64,000 bases of DNA from Paragonimus westermani (lineage: Eukaryota > Platyhelminthes > Trematoda > Plagiorchiida > Troglotrematidae): positions 20,226 through 84,225 of the forward strand of contig QNGE01003044.1 of NCBI GenBank assembly GCA_008508345.1, read 5' to 3'. The translations under genes were made by a program, and so were the position numbers. Under the pieces are notes generated by a model. That model worked only from the letters and a program-made list of their open reading frames with translations. It did no database searches and had not been told where the DNA came from. This document shows, piece by piece, positions 38,288 to 47,543 of the stretch (its first letter is position 1; every line of letters starts with the position of its first letter).

Positions 38288-41200
38288 GGGTTGCTTTAGG
38301 CTTGCATCATGCAGACGTCCAGTAAGTGTTACGTGCATATGAGGCAGGTTCCAACCAGTGGCTCCGGCAGTCACGTCTTCCGACGGAAAAGTCCGGCTGA
38401 AAATAAGACAGATACACTCATACGGTGACATTGTAATCCCACATCTGTGCGTTTGTTTTTGTAAGGCTTCATTCAGCCAGGTTTGATCGAGAAACCACAA
38501 AGACCTGTGTCATTTAATGTGAATTTTCGCTATCCGACATCATCGGTTGGAAACACGTAGCCCAGTGCGCATTCAAGTGATACGGGAGGAAACCGTAGAT
38601 AACCATTATTCGGAGAACATTTATCACAGAAGTGAGGAAGTTAGCCGGATAACCTGATCCCAACCTTTCTCAGAATTCAACTGTTAGTGTGAACCCAAGT
38701 GTCAATTAACAGATATAATGAGGAACCGATTCACGTACGTGAAGGATTTCTTCGAGCACGAAGGTCTCGTCAAACTAATTTCATATAAAATGAAAACGCG
38801 AACTGTCAATCTAAACAAATGCTCACGTTCACCACCAGCCTCGACCGTGAGACAATAAATGAATGGCTGGTAAGGTTCAGTGGCATGAACGTCGTCGTTT
38901 TCTAAATCAAAGAAAACTACTGTAGCAGGGGTGACGATAACTGCAAAAAGAAGTTTGAACACAGCAGTTAGAACATGAAAACTGATCGGTTGAAGCATTT
39001 CGTATTGACTTAAACGTGTTGGTCATTGCGCCAGTGATCATATCCCTGGCACCATCACATTGTCATATGTAGGCAGTCAGTCAGCTTTGTTTAGGACGAC
39101 GCGGATACGGGGTGGGGGCGGCGAGGGAGGGAGGTTATATCTCGAACCTAGCAAAGAAATGCAATATTGACAAGCACAAAGAACACCGAGAATGCGACGC
39201 ATCATTTCGACAGCTGTGGACATAAAAGTCTAACTACCACTATGGTCCAGTATGAATGATGCTCAAGTTGTGTCAGCCAAAGAACCGACAACTTATCGGC
39301 ATTAGCTATAGTGGCTGCTTGAATGCGGGTGTTCTATGAACCATCTCATTCCTCGACTCTTCCAGCAACGTTTCGCTATTAATAATATACTTAAGGTTCA
39401 CTGCGTCTGAGCAAGAGTTTGGCAGTGAATCCAATTAGGACATATGGGGTTACACTTGGTGCCACTAAGTTAATTTTGAGCACTAAGGGTTTCGATCAGT
39501 TGACTACATCGTAGTTCCAGCAGTCAACTTACATAAACACCACATACAAGCGGAGTCCGGCTGTAAGACTAATACGTGTAAACCAAGCAAAATGGTAGCC
39601 AAAAAATTCGGAGATTTCACGCACATCAGTAGGACGAAAAGGATCACGTCACATGACCGGCAAGTTACAGACACTTGAAAACAAGGTAATTTTCAAAACA
39701 TTACCTTTGGAGAAACGTACAGCTAACCAAATGTATTTTCGAACTGTAAGTACAAATTCAAACACTTAGCACACCGGTGCACAGGTAACACAAATAATGT
39801 TGAGGGAAGGTTTTTACTGAAGCACACGTAAACAGAACCACAGGGAAATGAAGCTACTGCGATAAATCCGATTGGAAATTGCTTAAGGTGGCCTTTCAGC
39901 CTAATCTTTCCTTTATTGAACAGATCGAATAGACACAATAACTGTTTTGTTATGTTCGCTGATGTGTTGCAGATAACCCTGCTATGCGGTTAAGTAAACC
40001 AGACTGATTAAATTCAAACAGTTGTAATGGCCTAAAGTCCAAGTACACTTGGAGGTTCAGCGCTTAGGTTCTGGCCTTTAGAGCCAACGATGGGCTGAGG
40101 AAGAGGCAGGGGGATGAATGTGAGAAACAAGGATCTGTTTCTGTTCGGCAGCCAAAACCGGAAGTACGTTTTTAACAGGTCCTGAAGGTTTACCGATTGA
40201 TATCGAGTGGGGTATAATACAACGTATCAAGGATCTTTTGTATTCGTCTGTCATGATGTGCGAAAAACAAAACGCACCGACTTCATTAGAACAATGTTGA
40301 AGTGCAAATGTCATCCTAGAAAGAGGATGTGCACCAGCGTTTTACATTCCACTATGTTCGACATAGACACAAGAGAATGAATCCACTTCAACGACAGTGT
40401 CAAGCTCTGTTCGGTACACATATTCTTGGTTTCTGATAGTTGGGAACAGTGATGATGTCACCTCGCCTGATGATGAAACGTTTGCAACCTAAATGCCAAG
40501 CTCGGCGAACATATCAATACCAATACCACATATTCTTGGTACCTCGTGAAAATCGGTCAGTTAAACGGGCGTAAGCAATCTTCACGGAATAATTGTTATG
40601 ACTAACGAGCGTATCTAACACCACTCCACTTTTGCTTGAGTACGTGATCCGTGGCCTTTTGTGGAAAACACTCACCTTCGATCAGTCATATAACCCCAAA
40701 CGGAACGAATACACCGTAGTGGCACATGCCAAGCTGTAATCCACATCGGATAATTAATTACAACGAACGCAAATAAGTGTGGAGTACTTAATTTGTGTTA
40801 AAGCAATGTTCACCATGATGAACAACGGTTTCACAATAGACACTTTTTTCGTTACAGTGACCAGTTCGTTACAACAAAGTTTGCCAATGCGGCGCTTCAC
40901 TGAACGTGTGTCAGTCAATCCACATTTAAAAAAGCTAAGAAGCGTTTCTCCATTCTTCTTTCGAAATCCTTCTACCTGTATGTGTCCCAGTTTATCCTGA
41001 AAATGAAGATATGAAGTCTAGAAGACGAACCTAGTGAAAAATTTACCTTCTAAAGAACCAACCGATATGTATGCATTAAGAACTAGGTATAACCAAAAGA
41101 AGTAAGTTAACAAACTTCAGGAACACACGAAGTCTAAAACATGGGTTTCAAGAACAACGGTTGTGTGGGGGAACCTGAACACTTAGAAGTTGCTAAGACA

Positions 41201-42084
41201 CGGTAAAAAAACGTGTCGAAGAGTCAAGGATAACCCGCCACGTGTCGTCGCATACTCTATTCTGGCTTCCTCGTTGACTGGAGTTAAACATGTCCGAAAA
41301 TTAGTTAAACTGCAGTGTCAGCCAAAATCCAAACGTCGCAATTCTGAGAAAACTGGCAAAACTTATTCATATATGAAAAGGTACACACTTCCCTCTAACA
41401 GAAAGCCTCACGAACTAAAGGGGAAGAAGACTGGGAGGTATCACAGCCGAACAGAACATGAGTTAATTAGGGTCCAAAATAAGTGCTAATTATATAGCAT
41501 TCTAAAAAAATAATTGCTGGGCACAACTGTCGCCCATACCCTTTAACTTCTTCCACCGGGTGCTCCATGAATTGCAGTCGGGACTTTAGAAGCATTTAAC
41601 ACTGTTTAAATAGCAGATGCTTATATCCTCCACAGCCAGTTAACCACAATCAGTTAACCGCCGCCCAACTGGGTATGATAAACAATTAGTTGGCATACTG
41701 AACACGGTCTAGCTTTTGAATCCACGTGTTAACAGTACACGATGGGACGGATATGATCATCGCTGTGAAACCTGGCTTTCCAACCGTCTTACCGATTGCC
41801 TAATGATAACACCAGATGTATAAGGTTTAAAGCAAACAAACGACTTAAGCTGGTTCCTTTAAATAACACTGATACGATACTCAAAAGATGCAAATCGTGC
41901 AGTGTATTCCGGATCACTATTTCATACAACCCGAACAAACGGGTGTGTGGCTAGGTTATAGCTGAAACGTAAAGGCACTGGGAAACAGGTAGCCATGACA
42001 ACTAAGCAAACAAGGAAATGGTTAATTATCACCCGTTCCTCACACCTGCGTCACATTGGACTACCGGAGCAACTGCAACATCTT
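38288..42084. other. SFRP intron, anonymous sequence
   Basis: No recognised gene. Frames of 71-99 codons (38702, 40078, 41190) carry no motif. The first 60 or so bases retain about 70% similarity to the mirrored flank of the left inverted-repeat arm. Confidence 0.4.
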
Positions 42085-42290
42085 TATCATCATTGGATAC
42101 AGCAAAACATCAGTGGTTCTCTCACTGACGCTCATGTGCGATGACGAAAAAACCAGGTCCTCGTTAAGAAAAAAAAACGGAAGGGACGGAGAAGGGACTT
42201 AACAGTTACGTTTATATTCGAACATCCAATACCAAAGTGCTTATATCTCACACACAAACAACTGAGCTGTCAGTGAAGGTATCAACATGA
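42085..42290 (-). repeat. RTE-like LINE 3' UTR fragment
   Basis: Shares acatcagtggttc, gaagggac-ttaac-g, attc-aacat-caa-ac-aa-gtgctta and caactgagctg-cagtga with the 3' UTRs at 63045-63240 and 63671-63870. It is more diverged than they are. Confidence 0.6.
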
Positions 42291-42741
42291 ACACTCTTTA
42301 AACCCATAAAGACGAGTTTGTGTATTTGATGGATACAACCTCAGTGGATTGCAAGATTTCTCCTTCCGGCGCGAAAAGAAAACGAAGTGTGTATGACGTC
42401 CACTGTGTCGTTTACTTCGAGTGCGCCACCAGCAAACACTTGTGCTCAAGAGCTCCAAGACGTATGCTTCCACCGAACTTGGGTGGTCAAGTTTATAAAA
42501 AGTACAATAACACTTAGATTTAAAACACTGAGTTCCCTTTTACCACTTTATCAGAGCAGAAAGAAGACATCTATTGCGATATGTCAACATTTCCTTTACT
42601 CTCATCAGTTGCAATCGTGAAACATGCCAGTTATATACAGCAAATATTTAACGACACACAGGGACTAGAAACACATACATGCACACCACTTATTATGTAA
42701 TCATGACAATGGCAACCCGACCGATTTTTTCAACCTTCTGT

Positions 42742-44041
42742 GAACATAACATCGGCTGGTAAGTTCGAATGAGCATCGCTTCGCAGAAAGCTAGTAACAT
42801 CGGATTTTGGTTGCGCAACAGTGTCATAGAGCCAAACGTATTTGTACCCAGGATACTCCGAAGACAGAACAGTTGATTTTTTATGTGATTTTATCTCGAG
42901 TCAGAACTGTGATATAGGTGTTCCACTTGAATACCTTAAAGATCTCATTTTGTTATGCACAGAAAATGTTCGTTTCGATTTTGAGGGACATGCATACAAA
43001 CAGATAGACGGTGTTGCCATGGGTAGTCCGTTGCGCCCAACACTAGCAGATGTCTTCTTAGGAATGATTAAGCGGCAAGTCCAGGATTATATAGCCGATT
43101 CGTTATTGTACAAAAGATACGTTGATGATATTTTAATTTTTACTGACGCTATTCATTTTGACTTGTTCTTTAACTTTCTCAATAATATTCACCCAAACCT
43201 ATCTTTATCTCACGAAGTGGAATCGAACAATAGTTTACCTTTTTTGGATGTACTTATTACTAGACGCGCGGATGGTACGTTACAACGCTCAGTTCACCGC
43301 AAAGCAACTTGGGGTGGTCAATATATGCAGTTTTCAAGTTTTGCTCCTATTGCATACAAACGGGGTTTAGTTAAGACACTGTTTCAGAGAGCCAAACGTA
43401 TTTGTACTCCGGACACTCTGAAGACAGAACAGGAGTTGTTGAGGCGAACTTTACTAACAAATGGATACCCCGACAAATTCATTGATGCACATAATACGGT
43501 GAAGAAGAGCTCTGAGCCTGTACTGACGGTTCAAAAGAAGGATGTGTGCCTATTCTTGCCATTCAAGGGTGATCACCTATCCAACGACATAAAGCACAAA
43601 TTAAAATCTGCTCTGGCTCGAACGTATACGGCTGCTCAGTTGCGCTTATTTCATACCACTAGTTGGCCAGTTCTCCGCAAACGCAAAAGTAGTTTGTCAA
43701 ACTGTTCTGTCTCCCATGTTGTGTACCAGTTCACTTGCAGTTGCAGTGACGTTTACATAGGCAGAACAGACCGACAACTATCACAGCGAGTCGCTGAACA
43801 CATCCCGAAGTGGTTGAAACATCAGATGACGCACCAGTCCCAACTTGACGCATTGACTACTCGAAATCCAACGTCATCGATTGCTAAACATCTCATGACA
43901 ACAGGTCATCAAGTTGACCCAGTTAACTCATTCAAGATACTGTTGCGCAACCGAAATCCGAAGTTACCAGCTTTCTGCGAAGCGATGCTCATTCGAACTT
44001 ACCAACCGATATTATGTGCACAAACAAGTTTCTTTATATAG
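42742..44041 (+). mobile_element. Penelope-like retroelement, 5'-truncated, with inverted copy of its own 3' end
   Basis: This is a Penelope-like element (PLE) coding for reverse transcriptase plus a GIY-YIG endonuclease. The coding part (42842-44041) is open but lacks the N-terminal half of the RT domain. Two rearranged pieces precede it. Bases 42742-42825 are an inverted copy, about 93% identical, of 43937-44019 (the 3' end of the coding frame). Bases 42826-42872 are a direct copy of an internal stretch near 43386-43432. Such scrambled or inverted ends are known for PLEs. The element lies in the SFRP intron, antisense to the gene, about 550 bases from the CRD-exon donor. Confidence 0.85.
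42842..44041 (+). CDS. Penelope-like reverse transcriptase / GIY-YIG endonuclease, N-terminally truncated
   Basis: The frame is open for 399 codons; it begins after a stop at 42827-42829 with TTG rather than ATG, so this is an open fragment and not a proven start. The first nine or so residues come from the rearranged 5' piece. RT motifs are visible: IDGVAMGSP (about residues 55-62), the catalytic YVDD at 93-96 (43118-43129), and NNSLPFLDVLITRR. A linker follows, with LPFKGDH, then the C-terminal GIY-YIG endonuclease: HVVYQF ... DVYIGRTDRQLSQRVAEH, with YIGRT at about 305-309. The family-typical end is AMLIRTYQPILCAQ. The upstream RT fingers (SLFTNVP motif) are missing. PLEs insert by target-primed reverse transcription. 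No frameshift is seen within the remaining 1.2 kb, suggesting fairly recent insertion. Confidence 0.85.
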   Translation: MYPGYSEDRTVDFLCDFISSQNCDIGVPLEYLKDLILLCTENVRFDFEGHAYKQIDGVAMGSPLRPTLADVFLGMIKRQVQDYIADSLLYKRYVDDILIFTDAIHFDLFFNFLNNIHPNLSLSHEVESNNSLPFLDVLITRRADGTLQRSVHRKATWGGQYMQFSSFAPIAYKRGLVKTLFQRAKRICTPDTLKTEQELLRRTLLTNGYPDKFIDAHNTVKKSSEPVLTVQKKDVCLFLPFKGDHLSNDIKHKLKSALARTYTAAQLRLFHTTSWPVLRKRKSSLSNCSVSHVVYQFTCSCSDVYIGRTDRQLSQRVAEHIPKWLKHQMTHQSQLDALTTRNPTSSIAKHLMTTGHQVDPVNSFKILLRNRNPKLPAFCEAMLIRTYQPILCAQTSFFI

Positions 44042-44583
44042 ACTACCATATAGGCAAGAAATACATCACAGTTCCCTTCGAGATAACCGGAGAACGGCAA
44101 CAGTGCATATTAGTGACCATTGCACGTGACTGCCGAATGCTGCTTGGTGTGGAACTAGTCGGAGAGTGGTCAACAGGCCCGTAGCCTCAAGGACAAAAGT
44201 AGCTATCCCAATCCCGACTCTGACACGGGCAGTCGCTCCCCGAAGAACGAGGGGGAAACAGAAGCTCAGCACAACTTTTGGGAGCATGCGAGTAATGCTC
44301 ACACTGTCAAAACGTTGTACCAATACTGACAAACGCACTGCTGGTGATTGAAAAAAAAGGGATCCATTCAGAGTGATAACAATGACTAAAAACAATGGCA
44401 TCAAACCCATATGTGCATAGGGCAGCGTCAATACTGGTCAACCACATTGGTCTAAAATTGACCGAGTGTATCTGCATCCGGCCTAGGCATCAATGACTCG
44501 CAGGAGTAACAGCTAGAGGATACTACAGCACGAACTAACTGATCTGGTGCAAAAATATGAATCGTGCAACCGGAGAAGGCGAA
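44042..44583. other. Gap between Penelope element and SFRP exon
   Basis: This interval probably includes the 3' untranslated tail of the Penelope-like element, then SFRP intron up to the GTAAGT donor. No further domain is seen. A 121-codon hydrophobic open frame on the minus strand (44066-44431) has no family resemblance. Confidence 0.4.
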
Positions 44584-44589
44584 ACTTAC

Positions 44590-45292
44590 ACATTTTGTCC
44601 GTCAACGGGATACACATCTTCGTCGAGCTAACTGGGAAGCGTGAACATTTGACAATTTCTGGCCAACCAAAGCCGAATTGCAACATTTTTGGCAAACAAC
44701 TCTGTCGAACATCTTCACACAAATCGCTACACGGATGAATCAAACGTTCTTGGTACTCATCCACACAGACCGGAGCATAAAGAGCACAAAGGAATTTTCT
44801 TAAATCCGGATGACATTCTGTGTGAACCAAACTGACCCAAACCTGTGATTGGTCCACAGCCTCCTTCAACTCTTCGTGTTGCAAATAGTTTGGCAAAATC
44901 ATTCGATCGTAGCCGACCTGTTGGCAAAGGGACATGTTCCTTGGGATCGCGAAGCAACGCCTGCCGGCTAACCCACTCAACATACGATGCCAGTCTGTGT
45001 GATAGGATCCTGGATCAATACCAGTAGGGTCCAAGGAGATGGAGGTTTCGGAGACAGAGAATTCCGCTGGATCGGAGACTGCATTGAACAGCACAGTGTC
45101 CGAAGGCTGATCGGCTACAAAGCTTTTGTCCAAATACGCTGGAACCCATGCCGGTGAACGTGTATGGGAATAGACTGCTCCATTTGAAATTTGTTTGTAA
45201 ATGTGTCGACGGTGATAAGGCATTACGGTGTGCTCAATCAAGACATTGAAGCTAAAGAGTAGTCCTAACAAACTGATATGAAACAAGCTCAT
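44590..45292 (-). CDS. SFRP: Secreted frizzled-related protein, first coding exon (signal peptide + frizzled CRD)
   Basis: Secreted Wnt antagonist; the CRD binds Wnt or Frizzled outside the cell. The frame is open upstream, but the first ATG is at 45292-45290 and is followed at once by a hydrophobic signal peptide (SLFHISLLGLLFSFNVL). A low-complexity stretch of about 90 residues follows, then a CRD at about residues 113-227. It has all ten expected cysteines, in the contexts RRC, SLC, TEC, FLC, PVC, HPC, DLC, QSC, VKC and KMC, plus the family-typical YDRMILPNYL and CHPDLRKFLCALYAPVC segments. The exon ends after DKM at a consensus donor (T|GTAAGT, GT at 44589-44588), leaving one base of a codon (phase 1). 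There is no seven-helix region, so it is not a Frizzled receptor as far as seen. It pairs in phase with the NTR exon at 1812-2059 on the same strand. A Frizzled or another CRD protein is possible but less likely given that NTR exon. Confidence 0.9.
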
Positions 45293-47361
45293 TTTCAATG
45301 CTAGGTGCAACTGATGACAGTGAACGATAACACACTAACCATAACGAAAGAAACCTTGTCCAGCAAAGCTGGGTGACACTAATCTCATTTGTTCGTCTTA
45401 TCGCATGTAGCCTAAAAGCAAACTATGTCCGTTTGCCGTCCGAATGGTGATTGGCCGAAAAAACGCGCCAATGATAGCGCTATCTGAGCTAGCAGCAATC
45501 AACACTGTTTGCCATCGTATGCGTACGGGCTGTTGGAAAGAACAGCTGACGACACAAGTAAGCACATAGTTGACCGCATCATTAGTTGGTTACGCACGAT
45601 TATGACACAATGAACCCCAGTAAATTGAACACGACTGATCTTCAGTTCAGAGATGAAGATACACAATATGCATCCGAATGGTACGCAGCCAAGCATAATT
45701 AGCAAACACCTGGTGATACGATGTTAATTAAAAATGAGCGACTTCCGCAGAACCAAAGAAAAACGACACTGGACGATTTCCCAAGCGAATTCTGATGACA
45801 GATTGATTACTATGATCACCGTTCTGAAGTTTGTGGTAGCTTCCGAGCTTCCGAGCAACGAGGACATACACGAACACAACACTTCTAACTTTCGGGATTT
45901 CTCAGAGCTGAAGCACAACCAAAACTGGGTAGGTGTGAGCTCTGGGATTCTTTTAAATGACTGCAAGTTATGAAATAAACAAGGTTACCAACCTGATCTG
46001 AAATGCTTGGATTAGATGTAGCGTGTTGCGGATAGACCACGGAATCTGGTAAATTTGATGATTGACCCAGCAACTACCCGATCATTCAAGTGAAATTAAT
46101 ATTCATCGTTTATGAATAACAGGATAAACACTGTGACAAAAAGGGGGGCATACTTGATGACTAGCAAAATGTCTAATGCGATATCCCAACAGAGACCGGT
46201 AACCATTCTGCTTCAGGTTGGAAACAACAGTGACAACCAGGTCGACTATGAATCGTATGGTCACCGATTCCAACAATTTGATTATGCTGTGTTAGTATGT
46301 AGCAGCCAGACCGCAGTAAATTATTCGGTCGCCAACGTCTGAGGGTTTTGACAGAACTCGACTCGCTACCAAAAAGCTGAACAACAGAGCAATCAGAACC
46401 ACCCATCGCACAACTCGTAAATAACTTACCAGCATAGTTGGACTACTTTGACGACGTGCAACAGCGGCACACGTTGACGCCAGGACTAACTGTTGAAGAT
46501 CACATTCGCAGTGAACTGGAATTAAGCAGCTGGGTTAGAGAAAACCCGATGCGAGAAATTCAAATTAAGCCACATTGCACAACAGACTAACGGCCAGTCA
46601 GAAAATTTTGTGATTGTACCGTCTGTAGCTATTTCAGCAAGTGTCTCATAAGAAAGTACAGATGCAACGACCCACGACATCTGCGCCCCTCGCCCATCCC
46701 AATCCTGTGTTTGAACCTGTTAACACGAATGATCATCGGCTTCTCAAACGAGGTGGACTTAGCCACAGGGGTTAGGTTCATAAGGCGCATGATAAGTCGA
46801 CTGTGGCGAAGTTCGACCACCAATGGCGGTGGGTTCGGCCGCGATAATGTATGCTTTTCAGACAGTAGCCAAATACAGTGACCCCAGTGCTACACTACAA
46901 ACAAACTCATTTAAAAGCCGGAAACTCAACCACCACTGTTTCACTGTTTTGAGGCTGAACGATACGAGAATTTAAAAAAAATGGGCATAACAGTTATGTT
47001 TCTGAAAAAAATCAGTTGTTCGCAATGATACAAGCCAACTACAAGTTAGCAAACTGCACACGAACCAACCACAACTACTGTTCAGAGTGAGTTTGTAGAA
47101 GTCATACAGACAAGTGTTATGTGCAGCTGACACAGAATAAACAGACTGGATATTTGGTAGTGGATCAAACGAAGCAGATTTCGAGCTGTAGGTTGGCAAG
47201 GAAGGAGGTTGGACTACTCGCAAAAATGACGGACTAGCAAAATCTGTACACGAGAGACAAGCATCGAGCGTGCGGTCAGTGCCACCGGCAACCGACGCTG
47301 ATCACGGACGCGCTAAAAACATGTGAGCGAGACTACACCCACAATCTTTCACGAGTCGCTA
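45293..47361. other. Intergenic spacer between TIM17 3' end and SFRP start
   Basis: About 2.1 kb separates the TIM17 stop from the SFRP ATG; both genes read leftward. It should hold the TIM17 3' UTR and the SFRP promoter and 5' UTR. No clear polyadenylation signal (TTTATT on the plus strand) was found next to the TIM17 stop, and no obvious TATA box or transposon. The plus strand has more A than T. Short open frames here do not resemble any family. Confidence 0.5.
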
Positions 47362-47543
47362 CTATTGAAACACGAAGCTGCTCTTGGTGCTATTCGAAGT
47401 GTTGGCGTTGGGAGTAGCACTTGTTTCAGAGGAAGCAGAGGAACTGGAACCGAACAGATTGAAAACGTCAAATCCACCGCCGCCACCGCTACCGCCACCG
47501 GAATTTGGACCACTTGCATCTGACTGGTTTTCGGGAGGGGGTT
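47362..47543 (-). CDS. TIM17: Tim17 terminal exon (Gly/Ser/Asn-rich C-terminal tail)
   Basis: A strong acceptor (ttcattttgttcttacag, AG at 47545-47544) is followed by AA CCC CCT CCC GAA AAC. The single base C left by the exon at 56578 plus AA makes CAA (Gln). The joined tail then reads MLMQ-PPPENQSDASGPN, and 59 further codons run without interruption to TAG at 47364-47362. Tim17 proteins usually end in a short Pro- and Gly/Ser-rich tail just after the fourth helix, and PPPEN fits that position. The tail then holds a GGGSGGGGG run, FDVFNLFG, and a Ser/Thr/Asn-rich end (SSFVFQ). Same strand, compatible phase and composition support the link; the distance (9 kb) and the lack of a conserved core in the tail are the uncertainties. 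It is too short to stand out as an open frame. Confidence 0.75.

Larger units (their letters stand above)
2060..44589 (-). other. Giant SFRP intron region (about 42.5 kb)
   Basis: This is the interval between the donor of the CRD exon and the acceptor of the NTR exon. It holds SINEs, LINE and Penelope remains, a large inverted repeat, an N gap and long anonymous stretches. Vertebrate SFRPs have a short extra exon between CRD and NTR (Cys-Pro-x-Cys linker). Such an exon, necessarily phase 1-1 to fit, was not found by eye but could be hidden here. The length depends on assembly correctness, because several kilobases are probably duplicated artefactually. Confidence 0.65.

Noticed and set aside
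44066..44431. 121-codon hydrophobic frame next to the Penelope element
   Set aside because: No motif; it is antisense to probable Penelope 3' sequence and SFRP intron.
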